64,000 nt of DNA from Enchytraeus crypticus (GCA_905160935.1 CAJHZI010000518.1:2152501-2216500); one strand, 5' to 3'. Positions 1 to 10,704 are shown, counted from the stretch's first letter. Notes: a model not told the origin generated them from the letters alone. Numbers and translations: made by a program.

Positions 1-191
1 AGTCCCATAAAACATTTAAAGAGACAAATAAAGTTTAAAATTTACTGTGAATTATGTGTGAAGTTATACAATCAAAAGGTCCTTGAATATCACTACCAAA
101 AATCACTTGAATTTAATTAGATGATTTAGAGTAATATAAAGACAACAGAATAACGCACTTAGCTAAAAAATTGAACGAGAACAATAATAGG

Positions 192-395
192 TTAAAATGT
201 AATATCATCTACTATAGTATGACTTAAATATTTTAAACTTATTATATTATTGAGTTCACCTCTATTCTGGGATACTCTCATCACTTTTGTATCTTTGAAG
301 TTAATCTTCATTGCATATTTCAATGCTGTATCATTTAGACTGTACATTATCTTCTGTAGACCAGTCTCGCTTTTCGCTACCATTCCTTTGTATCG
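192..395 (-). pseudogene. RTE-type LINE fragment
   Basis: A short minus-strand piece of the RTE/BovB-like reverse transcriptase that recurs across this window. It carries the stretch just after the catalytic site (ETGLQKIM...KINFKDTKVMRVSQN), matching the same segment near 63.0 kb. The rest of the element is missing on both sides. It is a dead 5'- and 3'-truncated remnant. Confidence 0.75.
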
Positions 396-439
396 ATATC
401 TGCTATTAATTTTATAATTTGTGTGGGAACCTGCCTTAC

Positions 440-694
440 CTGAATATATGCTGATTTATACTGTAAGACATGTAAATGTAAAATCTACTATATATTTGTA
501 TTGTTCTTACTATCTTTATATAATGTCAGGCTGGCGAAGGAGAAAGGAATTTCAAGAGTCCGGTTCAGATCGGTTTTGACAAAGTTAGGGTTCGGGTTCA
601 GTTCGGGTTCGACCAGAGTCTGGGTTCGGGTTCGGTTCGGTTAAAATTCGAGATTTTAGGGTTCGGTTCGGGTTCGATTCGATTCCCATCTCTA
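440..694 (+). mobile_element. Partial nonautonomous hAT with GGTTCGG array
   Basis: Right-hand part of the same family as the complete copy at 18843-20070. It shows the family interior (TAATGTCAGGCTGG), then a degenerate array of GGTTCGG/GTCTGGGTTCGG motifs, then the terminal sequence GATTCCCATCTCTA ending at 694. The left half and left terminus are absent. No matching target duplication could be found because the left edge is lost. Confidence 0.7.
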
Positions 695-714
695 ATGTAT
701 ACTACATTTATGTT

Positions 715-2060
715 GTTTTTAAATAAACGAAGATATACATGTATATCGAAGAATTAAAGATAATAAATAATCGCATTCAGTCGAAAGCAGATATGATACT
801 GAGCAGACGCAGAAAGACATAAGTTGGTTTTTGGGAAGGATGCGACATAAGGGAAGCAATAGGGATAATGCGGTCCTTTGTGAAAGAAGCTTAGAATATG
901 GAAATGAATATTTTTGTTTGCTCTGTGGACTTTGAGAAGGCCTTTGACAGGATTGATTGGATAACGATGATGAATACCTTGAAAAGAATAAGAATTGACT
1001 ATAGAGATAGAAGGCTAATTTTAAACGTGTACATGAATCAAAGAGCAATAATCAAAATCCAACAAGAACACTCAGAAGAAGGCGAAATAGGACGTTTTAA
1101 CATTTACGCTGAGGCAATGATGGAGGACGCCATGGAAAACATGGAAGTAGGAATAAAATTAGGAGGAAAATTGTTGCAAGATGTAAGATTTGCAGATAAC
1201 CAAGGAATGATAGCGGGCAGCCAGACTGGACTGCAGAAGATAATGTATGGTATGGATGATACGGCATTGAATTGTGGCATCAAGATTAACATCAAAAAGG
1301 CAAAAGTGATGATATAGTTCCATAATAAAGGTGAAATTAGAAAGACAATAAATGGTGCGAAATTGTAACAGGTAAGGAGTTTCAAATATTTGGGTCATAC
1401 GACAACCGATTACGGGAAATGTGAGACTGAAATATGTAGTAGGATTGGATTGCACAAGCAAAAGCGACCTTCGGTAATAGTAAAAAAACTTTTACAAAGA
1501 GCCCAAAGAAAGACACAAAGATATAGATAGTGAAAACCTTGGTTTGGACCAAGCTACTATACAGCTGTGAAACCTGGACCTTAAGGAAGGAAGATATCAG
1601 GAGACAAGAGGCTTTGGAAATGTAGATATGGAGAAGAACGGAAATGATTAGCTAATTCTCAAAAGGTTACAAATGAGGTAGTTCTGGAGAGAGTTGGAGC
1701 AGATAGACAGTTGATAAATGTATTAGGAAGTAGGAAGAAGAGTTGGATAGGACACATTTTAAGAGGGGAAAGTCTACTAAAAGAGATCATAGAAGGCAGG
1801 AAATAGAGGCAGAGGCAGGCCGAGATTAGGTATGTTAGTATTTGCGGATCAGTATGTGCGGGGTTCAAATCCTGGGCTCGCCCGTCACTAACATTGCTTT
1901 CGAGTGAGGAAACTGACGTTAACCTTAGCTTTAGCTTTTTTTAGATGATTTAAGGATCCACTCATATGTGAATGTGAAGAGGAAGCGGAAAACAGAGAAG
2001 AGTGGGGCTTTATACCATGGACCTGCCAGTAGGCAGTTCACTTAGAGAGAGACTACTGCT
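715..2060 (+). pseudogene. RTE/BovB-like LINE, 5'-truncated
   Basis: Plus-strand 3' half of an RTE-type LINE. The reverse transcriptase core reads DFEKAFDRIDW (about 930-960) and FADNQGMIAG (about 1190-1215), where the usual FADD catalytic pair is FADN, so the enzyme site is lost. The C-terminal segment (VLERVG, KKSWIGHILRG) lies near 1685-1770 in other frames. The 3' tail CCATGGACCTGCCAGTAGGC at about 2018-2037 is the tail seen on every RTE copy here. Several frameshifts and an inserted SINE (1836-1945) break it. It has replaced part of what is probably an intron of the kinase gene downstream. Confidence 0.85.
1836..1945 (+). repeat. tRNA-derived SINE, 5'-truncated
   Basis: Inserted in the RTE copy: the RTE sequence reads up to TATGTTAG and resumes at AGATGATTTA. 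The SINE begins inside its tRNA-like head (GCGGATCAG), shows the B-box-like GGGTTCAAATCC, then the body CGTCACT..GAGGAAACTGACGTTAACC and ends in AGCTTTAGC followed by a T run. Other copies are at 4906, 20213, 22376 and 33650. Confidence 0.75.
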
Positions 2061-2678
2061 AACTGACTTGTTTACTGGGCATAAAAGTCATTACGTTGCA
2101 CGACGCTATAGCTGACAATCGTTTATTGATAAACAATGCATTGAACACAATGATAAATACAGGAAAAATTATAAAATATTACTTAAATTGACATTTTTAT
2201 TGGTATTTACCTTGTAATAGCTGATGATTACATAAGGCTGCAACGCATTTTACCTTTCCTATCTTCTAATAAGAAAGAAACACATTAAAAACGAATATTT
2301 TGTGCTTTTAAGATCAAACTGCTAGGATCGACAATACAAAAACAGCATTTGTGTGGCAACAAAGTGCGACCGGCCTTCACCTTTTAGTGTCTGTTTACTT
2401 ATTTCCTATTGGCTATATCGTTCAACCTTGACAATGAATCGTCACTCTTTTACGAGGAATTGTTAGTTTCCTTTTTATATAACGCTAATATTGAGCTAAC
2501 TAAAACGTTACTGTAAAATATTACAGATTACTATAAATTTAATCTACAATTGTTTGCCTATAGTTACGAAATAACGCTGAATGATAATATATAGAAAAAC
2601 CTAAATGTAACTGCTCTGGACAAGATTACTTGATTCGTATCAAATAAGATTAAGTGACTTGTTTATGCTTTATCACAG
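2061..2678. other. Non-coding stretch, probable intron
   Basis: AT-rich sequence without a readable frame between the RTE tail and the kinase exon. It ends in a pyrimidine-rich tract and TTTATCACAG, a plausible 3' splice acceptor at 2678. Treating it as an intron is inference from that junction. Confidence 0.4.
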
Positions 2679-2864
2679 CCTCTGGTAGACGTTGTAATGC
2701 ACGTAGAACGTGGGTACAGGATGGAAGCACCCGAAGGTTGTCCTAAAGAAATCTACGACATTATGCAAATAGCTTGGGACAAAGATCCGCTAAACAGGCC
2801 TACTTTTGCTGAAGTTGGACGAAAATTGGCTGAATTAAAGTTGACTTTACTAATGCATACATAG
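2679..2864 (+). CDS. Last exon of a Csk-like tyrosine kinase
   Basis: A 61-codon open segment follows a splice-acceptor-like CACAG and ends in TAG. It reads PLVDVV at its start, then VERGYRMEAPEGCP, YDIMQIAWDKDP and RPTF, the order of the C-terminal lobe (subdomains X-XI) of non-receptor tyrosine kinases. The short tail of about 15 residues after RPTF, with no Src-like regulatory Tyr, favours Csk over Src or Abl. The protein family phosphorylates tyrosines; Csk itself inhibits Src kinases in the cytosol. The normally conserved Cys before the Trp (CW) is Ala here (IAW). Upstream exons are not in the window, so this is the 3' end of a gene entering from the left. A retained pseudogene piece cannot be excluded. 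No AATAAA signal was seen close downstream. Confidence 0.75.
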   Translation, partial: PLVDVVMHVERGYRMEAPEGCPKEIYDIMQIAWDKDPLNRPTFAEVGRKLAELKLTLLMHT

Positions 2865-3186
2865 TTGATATGTGATTCTTGCATTATATTTCTATCACTA
2901 TTGTGCAGGATACTTTTGATAAGTATCTTGAAGATCTTCTTCTAATGTGCAGAAGATCTTCTTCTAGCGGCAGGTCCATAGCAAATAACTCTTTCAACTC
3001 CTATCCTCAGCCTTTCTTTTAATTTCTAGTAGTAACCTTATAATGCCATTGCTTGACTACGTGGTCTACTTTTCTCTATTTACATATTTTTGACCATGAG
3101 CAGGGTACTGTTGTCCAATATTCTTTGTTTATAAAGCTGTTAAAGCTAATGTTAACACCAGTTTACATTAAGCTTTACCTTGAACA
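2865..3186. other. Unassigned sequence, possible 3' UTR
   Basis: Directly follows the kinase stop codon. It holds a short tandem of AGATCTTCTTCTA (about 2928-2966) and no coding segment or element that I recognise. Confidence 0.3.
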
Positions 3187-3269
3187 GGATAAATAGATTA
3201 CGGCCCCCACACACCCTCCGAGGGATCGAAACTTCTCAGCTCCCACCCCTCCGTCGGTGCGAATCACGT

Positions 3270-3640
3270 CCTATTCGAAATGGCGAAATTGATATTTTGA
3301 CCTGAATAAGTTCATCGTAAACACCATGACTAAAAACAAAAAGTAAACACGCATTATAGTGAAATGATAAACTATGTTGATATCTATCACTTTTAATACC
3401 ACATGTTTAAACCGTTAGGCAATTTATTCCATTTTCCGTGTAACCAGTCCAGTGAATGTCCGAGATATTAATCTCAGATCAGCGCGGCTGGGATTCGAAC
3501 CCACGAGGGTTCAATTCACCTCAGATCGGTCATTTAAAACTTCATGACGTTACCCCTACGCTATTGAGACATTCTAACTCATTCAAAATGGCGCAATTGT
3601 TAGTTTGACCTACCAAAGTTGACTTAAGCATGATAACTCA
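3270..3640. repeat. Diverged direct repeat flanking a SINE
   Basis: A segment around 3270-3300 (TTCGAAATGGCGAAATTG..TTTTGACC) recurs at about 3580-3612 (TTCAAAATGGCGCAATTG..TTTGACC). The two lie roughly 308 bp apart on either side of the tRNA-like element at 3440-3575. Confidence 0.4.
3440..3575 (-). repeat. tRNA-like SINE, second family
   Basis: Read on minus, the segment has TAGCGTAGGGGTAACG, resembling a tRNA A box, and downstream GGGTTCGAATCCC, a near-perfect B box. The spacing is wider than in a functional tRNA and no cloverleaf closes, so it is taken as a tRNA-derived SINE head, not a tRNA gene. It is distinct from the family at 33650. Confidence 0.5.
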
Positions 3641-4259
3641 CTCAAAATTGTGCAGTGCTTTACTGTTTGTTGTTGATGATGTGGGTTTTACGTCAAGGTC
3701 AGAAGCCTGAAGGGCTTCTCTTCAAGACGTCTGGATGTACTGTGCCAGCATGGAAGAAGCGGGTTCAAATTTGCTGGTTATTCTCATCGCGGTTGGAGCT
3801 CATAGTTGTTCTGCGGTCGCCTGATATCTGAGAAGCTTAGTAGAGAGACAGATGTTATATACTGTACATGTATATCATGACCACCATTTTAATATTATGC
3901 ATTGTTGTTTGTTTCCAAATTGTGACCTTTATAACTGTCACGCAGCTAACAGCTATTATCGTAATTAGTATATTACAGCCTAACTGTAGCGGCTGCCACT
4001 GCCTAGCTTAAGCGACGAACAGCAGAGCCTATGCTGATGTCAGTTATTGTTCAAAAATGTTAACCGTCGTAACCGTCATGCAGCTTTCTTTCGAAAGTCG
4101 TAACCCTCATGCAGCTGTCGTTTGAAAATTGTCGATTGCCCAACGTACCCTAGCGCTGAGTAATCACTTCTCGTTATAAAATAAATGTGCATTTCCATTA
4201 GGCGTCAATCGTTCAGTTATTTTATATTTCAATTGCTAACTTTAATTCCTAAAAGTAAT
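3641..4259. other. Unassigned, with a short tandem duplication
   Basis: No gene recognised. Around 4064-4130 a unit of about 33 bp (GTAACCGTCATGCAGCTTTC / GTAACCCTCATGCAGCTGTC) is repeated in tandem. Confidence 0.35.
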
Positions 4260-4870
4260 TTTATTACATAGCATATTATATTTTATTATACTTTTAAGTA
4301 TGTTACTACTTAAGAATTTCTAATTTTAACTCTTAAAGATGTATTCCAAAGTTCTGTTTTACTACATAAATAATTTAAAAATTAGTATTTTTACATTAAA
4401 TAATTTAACATATTCTCTCTTAGAGTAATTTCCAAATTTATATTTATTCATTAAATCATCATCATCATCATAATCCTCCTTTGAATCCCAGTTTAACCAG
4501 GGTCGGGATACAAATAGACTGACTTAAATCAGCTCTATCCTACTCCACACCACCAGCCAATCCCCTATTTGATTCATAAAATAATTTTAACATTTTATCT
4601 CTGGAAGTAATGTTATTTAAATGTCAAATTTGTAACTCTTAAAGTAGTTAAATGTCTAATTTTTAACTCTTAAGTTAAAAGTAGTTTCATTCCAAATTTA
4701 GATTTTATAATTTAAACAATTAAAGTAATTTTATTCCAAATACTAATTTTGTGTAATAAATTACACAAAATAATTTAAAATTTTGTATGTTAAAGCAATT
4801 CTATTCAAAATGTATATTTGTGGATTAAAAAATAAAAAATATTATCCCTTAATAAAGTAATATCCAAATT
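4260..4870. repeat. Degenerate AT-rich tandem repeat
   Basis: Loose repeats of roughly 60 bp built from AAAGTAATTTTATTCCAAAT, TATTTGTA..TTAAATAATTTAAA and AACTCTTAAAG occur many times across this stretch, with units too diverged for a firm period. A foreign piece, the 3' tail of a LINE, interrupts them at 4440-4575. Confidence 0.5.
4440..4575 (-). repeat. 3' tail of a second RTE-like LINE family
   Basis: Begins with (ATC)n on plus, i.e. (ATG)n tail-side on minus, then CCCAGTTTAACCAGGGTCGGGATACAAATAGAC and CCAGCCAATCCCCTA segments. The same tail is found at 20932-21030 and, with coding sequence attached, at 21785-22260. Confidence 0.6.
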
Positions 4871-4905
4871 TATATTTGTAAAAACCTAATAATACTAATG
4901 TTGAT

Positions 4906-5027
4906 GTCAGTTTCTTCACCCGAAAGCGAAGTCAGTGACGGGTAAACCCAGAATTTGAACTCCGCACATATAGATCCGCGATCGAATATCTTACCTACGT
5001 TGCCACTGGCTCCAGCCGTGGCGACAA
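4906..5027 (-). repeat. tRNA-derived SINE
   Basis: Minus-strand copy of the SINE described at 33650. The tRNA-like head (GGCAACGTAGGTAAGATA), B-box-like region (GTTCAAATTCTGGG) and body are all recognisable with substitutions. Confidence 0.7.
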
Positions 5028-5039
5028 ACTATAAATAAA

Positions 5040-5721
5040 TAATAATATAAATAGTATCTGTATATTGAAGATACAATATACAGATACTTTCGAAAGTATC
5101 TTGAAGATACAAGATAAGATGTAACTTCAAGATACTTTTTCCATATACTTTCTGGCATAGCACCCGACATAAACATAGCCTTATATAGATGTCAAAATAT
5201 AGTAGCGAAGTACTATTACAAACTATAAGCGGTACAATTCGCATTATGTGAAATATTGCTGCAAAAACGTATGTATAGAAGTATTAACAAAAGTTTCAAA
5301 AATTCCCTATAAAGAAAATTTCTTTAAATGGCATTAATCGCTGCTATCTATATATTATAGAGCACAAGCAGATACTTGTAAAAAATCACAACGACTTCAA
5401 TCATTGATTTGACAGCCAAATCCAAGCATCAATAACTTCAGTTTCAGTTTTAGTCAGCTTCTTCTTAATTATTCTTAAAGTAAAAATTGTTTAGAGCTAA
5501 CATTGCTAGCAGAGTGACTATTTTCAATAATATATATGTCACCATCTATTTGAAAAAGTATCTGATAAAAGTATGCCTAAAAATACTTTCTAAACGTTTC
5601 TTGAATATACAAGATTCAGATACTTTTTAAAGTATCTTAAAGATACAATGTAAGATAGAAGGCCTATCACGTATCTTGAAGTAACTTTTATATCTTGAAG
5701 ATACTATTTTGCCCAATGCTG
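5040..5721. mobile_element. hAT-like element with AAGTATC/GATACTT arrays
   Basis: Both ends consist of multiple copies of GTATCTTGAAGATAC-type motifs (about 5048-5140 and 5560-5715). The left cluster contains a perfect hairpin, AGTATCTGTATATTG and its complement around a 6-base loop. The right end, read inward, is CAGCATTGGGCAAAATAG, typical of hAT termini. The left terminus is missing next to the SINE. No transposase is present. Confidence 0.5.
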
Positions 5722-6035
5722 TGTTTTATAAATGTAATCTGTAATATTTTGTCTACGAGTTTTTAGGTAGGCCTACCATTTATTTCAAGCGCAGTGTAAG
5801 ATATACTAATAGTGGCATCCATTTAATACATACGAGGGTTGATCAATAGGTGCTGAAAAAAGCATGAAAAGTAGTTGTACTCCACTAAATAAATATTTCT
5901 GCTGACTAGCTTACTTGGTTAAGTGAAGTTTTTAAAGCCACGTGGGTGCCACTGTGGTTGCTAGGCAACCGTTCTAGTGATGTCTACCCAGCTGTAATTG
6001 TAAGCAATTGACAAGACGAAAATCGTGCTTTTATT

Positions 6036-6798
6036 AAATATTTACATTTGAAGGGTTTGACCCAAAGTGAGATTGCATTGGTCAGGAAGGAAGTTTTAGG
6101 AAACAATGCCCCTTCACAGGCTACAATCTATCTGTGGGTAGTCGGCTTCCAGCGAGGTAGGCAATCGGCCGAAGACGAGTACCGTTCAGGACACTCTGTC
6201 GAGACCTGTATCCAAGAAAATATTCGACGTATCCAGGATATGATAAAAAAGGATCGACGATTAAGCATCAAATGCATAGTTGATTGTCTTAAGTTGTCAT
6301 ATGGCACTACCCGTAATACTGGCGTTTTGGGTTACAACTAGGTGTGTACTAGATTAGTTCCACGAGTGTTGACGGATGAAATCAAGCAAGTCCGCTAACA
6401 ACTTCTCAGTCTTTCTCGATCTTGACAGGGCAGACCAGGCAAAGTTTCTTCACAGATATGTAGCTATGAATGAGAGTGAATGAGTGGACGAGACTTACGC
6501 TCACCATTTTGATCCGGAGCCGAAGCTGCAGAGTAAAAAGTGGAAACGCGTCACTTCACCGACTCCAGTCAAATTTAGCAAGATTGCGTCAGCAGGTAAA
6601 GTTACGGCATCCGTATTTTGGGGACAGTGAAGGTACATGTATACTGATAATTGGCTACTTAGAACGAGGAAAGTCTGTCACAGTCATCTACTGTGCAGAA
6701 ATAGTAAGAAAACGTTGTGCAGTTATCAAGGAAAATCGACGAGAAAAGTTGCTCAAGGTGTTCTGCTTAATCAGGGCAATGCTTCTGCTCAAACCTCC
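6036..6798 (+). pseudogene. Mariner transposase, N-terminal part
   Basis: Starts around the LKGLTQSEIALV helix, followed by FQRGRQSAEDEYRSG, the linker region typical of mariner (SETMAR-like) transposases, then IQDMIKKDRRLSIKCIVD. After 6341 the frame shifts repeatedly. The catalytic region is still visible as FDPEP near 6510, GKVTASVFWG near 6597 and a later LLNQGNASAQTS in place of the usual DNA(P)xH motif, so the second catalytic Asp is lost. The gene breaks at 6798, where a gypsy LTR begins, and its C-terminal part resumes at 10705. Confidence 0.85.
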
Positions 6799-6882
6799 TG
6801 TGACGGTGTCAAATATCATCTAATAGTTTTATTACACGAAGTCGCTACTAGATATCTTTATTACAGCAATCGCAGGATGATG
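6799..6882 (+). repeat. 5' LTR remnant
   Basis: The first 84 bp match the start of the 3' LTR at 10263 (GTGTCAgATATCATCTAATAG.., then CAGCAATCGCAGGATGA). The similarity stops abruptly at 6882, so the rest of the 5' LTR has been deleted or replaced. Confidence 0.75.
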
Positions 6883-8390
6883 AATGCGCCGCCAACAACA
6901 GCAGTCAACTGTCTAGCTGCCGGGCAGAGGGCAGTAGCTAATTCGCTCACAGTTCATAAGCCAGCAGGTCTAATACTCCTGTGACTCTCCAAGTCGATTA
7001 CGTTATACTCAAGCTTTAAGCTAGCAACTGTTACACTTGTAACACAAATTGAATAAATTACACACACTGTAATAGATTAAAATTAATAATATCTAATACA
7101 TCAAGATAACTCTATCTGAAACAAAACGGGTCAAGGGCACCAGATTTATGTCAGGGAAGGATTCTAAAGGCGAACCCTAGCCTGGACCAGGTTCATTAAT
7201 TCTAAAACGCTAAACTTAAAAATAATGATCTTTAATAGTAGATGACTACTTCTCATTTACAATTTCTAATTACAGTTTTATTTTTAACCGACACATAGGT
7301 AATGTATTATAAATGAAGTGTATTTAATTCACTTCAATTAGATTTTATTTAACTCAAACGCAATACAAGAAAATAATATATTACAAGAAACTAAAAATGT
7401 TCTCATACGACAAATAGCTGAATTAAAGATAACTAATAATCAAATATAAATAATAGAAGTTGGAAATAAATGAATAATATACAAAATAAAATGAAAGAAC
7501 CGAAACTACTACTAATTAAATACCAGACTACAAAAGGTTGAGAATTACTTAGTTATGGAGAAATCGCAACACTACTATCTCACCAAAGAACATAAAGGCA
7601 AACTAGTTCCTATTTAACGTCCTCATTTCATCCATCACAAAATACATTAATTAGAATCCGTTAAGTTGGTCAAATCAAACAACAATCACAACATCCCGGA
7701 GTTCAGAATACCCAACTCAACTTCCGACCTACTCGAAGTAACTATCCACAATGTACGACCCTAGAACCCACAGTTCCCTATGACCGTCTGACGTCCTGTT
7801 ATCTTCACTGGCAGTTTCTAATAAACCACAATAGACACAACTCAGGGGTTACCTATCCATAGGACTTTCCCCTCTAAATGAGTGCAACACTTCCTAGGCC
7901 TTTCTTAACATACAACATGTGAAACTTTAATCCATACAATCGGATATAATCTTACTATCTCATGTGGATCGATACCGAGTCAAAAAAATGTATATTGTAA
8001 CAAAATAGTGACTTCGAATATCTGGCGATAATATAAAGTTTAATAAGATTCATCTTAAATCTTAAACTAAAGTGTAATAACAATACAAATGGAAGCTTCT
8101 CGCTTGCGATCGACTATCGAAGTCCAATCACTTGTGTTTACTCCAGCCACAGACCCAGGCACGGAACAATAGGCGTACAGGGCAAGAAACTTGCCCTGTG
8201 TTAGTGGAATTACAATGGTCATTGTGGAGTATATTGGAATAACTAATATTATCTCTACTCCTACCTTGACACAAGTGTTAACAGTAATTGGATTTCTTAA
8301 AGAGTAAATAAGAGTACTGAGATTAACAACTATAGTGTTACCAGTATATCTTGCAAATAAGTGAAGCTAGTTACGTGACTTCTTGAAAAG
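6883..8390. other. Unassigned sequence in the gypsy 5' region
   Basis: About 1.5 kb between the LTR stub and gag. It is AT-rich, with no frame, no LTR-like sequence and no primer binding site recognised. It may be another decayed insertion or a long leader; the sequence alone does not decide. Confidence 0.4.
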
Positions 8391-9122
8391 ATGAGTCACT
8401 TATCGACACCGGTTCCTATAGACCTCTCAGCCAATCCATCGTCGGAATGGAAGAGATTCAGAAGCCAGTGGGAACACTATGAAATAGCAACGTATCTCGA
8501 TCAGAAGCCGAAATCTAAGCGTGCAGCAGTATTCCTGACGAGCATCGGAAAAGATGCCTACGAGTTATTTATGACTTTTGATATGACGAAAGAGGATGCA
8601 GCAGATATTCACAAGATATTGAATAAATTTGATCAGCACTTCATCGGGTATGTGAACGTGAACTATGAAAGATACATATTTAGCAAACGGAATCAAGAAC
8701 CGGGTGAATGCTTCGATGCATACTATAGCGATTTGCGTAGATTGGTTAAGTCGTGCAATATCGGAGAGTCAATTGAGTCATTATTGACAGACAGACTGAT
8801 ATTGGGCATCTAGAATGAATCTACAAGGCGAAAACTCCTTGAAATACGCGAGCTATCTCTAGGAAAGGCAATAAACATATGCAAATGCAACGAGTCAACT
8901 ACAAATCAACTGCGACAAATTATGGGTAACGGCTATTCAGCAGATAATCTGAACGCAATATCTAAGCGAAGAGATAGTCAGAGTAGCAGCACAACTGCAT
9001 TTAAAACATGTCAGAGCAGATTAGAGAACGCAAGGCCAGCTTCTAGAACATCAAATATGAGTGTTTTAAGAAAGTGTAATTACTGTGGCCGTAATCATAC
9101 TATGAAAAAACTTCATGCCTAG
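8391..9122 (+). pseudogene. Gypsy gag
   Basis: Gag-like protein for packaging of the element RNA. It opens MSHLSTPVPIDL, then EWKRFRSQWEHYEIAT and KRAAVFLTSIGKDAYELF, the N-terminal capsid-type region of many Ty3/gypsy gags. One in-frame TAG at 8811 interrupts it; the same frame then continues (NESTRRKLLEIRELSLGKA) to a zinc knuckle, CNYCGRNHTMKKLH, near 9079. A one-base shift at about 9123 moves the frame into the protease segment. It is near-intact but not translatable as one protein. Confidence 0.85.
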
Positions 9123-9124
9123 CC

Positions 9125-9880
9125 TACGGAAAGCAGTGTCAACGATACAACCATTTCGCCATAGTCAGCAAGAAACATACACAGCAGGACTACGACCAGG
9201 ACGAGCCACACGAAAGCTATAATGTCTTACGACTAGACCGTAAGCATGATTGGAGAATTTACTGTAATATTTATGTAAACGAACTTAAAATTAGATTCTT
9301 GTTAGATTCGGGAGCATCAGTAAACCTCATACCTATCGGAAAAGTCAGAGAGATGAATGTGCACCCGAGGGTGATTAAAGCGAAGTTGAGAATGTTCGGC
9401 GGCCAGGAGCTGAACACGACCGGTCGCGTTGAACTGATGGTACAACATCCAATCACAAAGCAGAGGGAGAAATTGAATTTTTATGTTACTACTCTTCATA
9501 AGGATCATATACTGGGTAAGGGCGCATGCGTACTATTCAATCTGATAAGTATTAATGCTCATAATGTACTGTACGGCCGTCGCACACGTACGCTGCTTCC
9601 GTCCGTTCAGAGACTCGGGGAGCCTTTGCCGTCAACAGTGGCAAGAAAGAAACTAGTCTAGACGCATCTAAAGAGAGACAAGCATACAATTACAACAGGC
9701 CAGCTAAACAGAGAAAAACGTTGAACGTAGACACAGTTGAATGGAGAAGAGACACCAGTCGACTCAAGGAGCTTGACGGAGAAAACTGGCGAAATGATCA
9801 AATTGTACCATCCCTGACCCATAGATCCTACGTTGTCAACAGAAGATGGCAGCATCAGACGCAGAACTTGAACCGATAAC
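9125..9880 (+). pseudogene. Gypsy protease fused to integrase tail
   Basis: The frame continues the zinc knuckle (YGKQCQRYNHFA), then shows the aspartic protease site FLLDSGASVNLIP at about 9296-9335 and ILGKGACVLFN. At about 9555 it passes directly, in frame, into NVLYGRRTRTLLPS, which in gypsy Pol proteins lies near the C-terminal end of integrase. After a stop at 9659 the frame again reads an integrase-tail-like segment (WRNDQIVPSLTHRSYVV, then NRRW). All of the reverse transcriptase, RNase H and integrase catalytic core are missing, presumably by one deletion. Confidence 0.75.
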
Positions 9881-10262
9881 ACTTGTTGAGGGCTCGGTAG
9901 ATTGTCACCTCATTTCCTACCGAAGAATACGCCAAACCTGGGTCAGATAATGCTCAGAAACCTCGTAGGAAACAGGCAAGGTAACAAAAAACGCTACAGG
10001 ACCATTCGCACCTACATCACGGGAAGAACAAGCCTCGCAGCCGGAGGCCACAGAAAGAAGAAACTATGTCACTCGTTCTGGTAGAAGCATACGAAAACCA
10101 GCTCGATACTTAGAGATTATATGGACATATATGTATACAAGAACTTTAACATCAATCAATCAATCAATCAATAAGAATTTAACATATTTTTATGCTGCTA
10201 ATTTTGAAATAATTATAAAATAATTTATCTCTCAAGCAAACAATTTACTTTGGAAAGGAATA

Positions 10263-10704
10263 TGTGACAGTGTCAGATATCATCTAATAGTTTTATTACA
10301 CGAAGTCGCCACTAGATATCTCTATTACAGCAATCGCAGGATGACCACTACTAAATGTTAGAATCGTGTTCATCGCACTACCGGTAACATTATACATTTA
10401 TTGGACCATTCATTTGACAATCTTTAGTTTATAAGATCATAGCCCACCACTTGCCCTATTTCTACTTTATAGTTACTATAAACTGTGCTGTTGCATATAC
10501 GTGTCTTACTTGATTTTGATTAGATTTAGAGTAGGCTAGTCCCTGAGTGACTATAGATTGCGAAGTCAGTTATTTGTGTTATTTTAATAAAGTCTAATTC
10601 ATAGTGTACAGTATACTTCGAGTGTTGCGTTTTTGGAGTTAATATTTTATGCGATAGAATAACGTTGTATGCGATAGAGAAACTTCAAACATCCCACTGT
10701 CACA
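10263..10704 (+). repeat. Gypsy 3' LTR
   Basis: A 442-bp segment starting TGTGACAGTG and ending with its exact reverse complement CACTGTCACA. It contains AATAAA at about 10576, a likely polyadenylation signal. Preceding it is (ATCA)n simple sequence at about 10151-10172. Confidence 0.75.

Larger units (their letters stand above)
6799..10704 (+). mobile_element. Internally deleted Ty3/gypsy retrotransposon
   Basis: LTR-type ends: TGTGACGGTGTC at 6799 and CACTGTCACA ending at 10704. It contains gag, an aspartic protease and the C-terminal end of integrase, but no reverse transcriptase, RNase H or integrase core. It lies inside a mariner transposase gene in the same orientation. No clear short target duplication remains (CCTCC on the left, AAGGC on the right). 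It cannot transpose on its own. Confidence 0.8.

Noticed and set aside
719..1048. Minus-strand ORFs opposite the RTE copies (also 18308, 39085, 62494, 62845)
   Set aside because: Antisense shadows; the plus strand carries the recognisable reverse transcriptase motifs.
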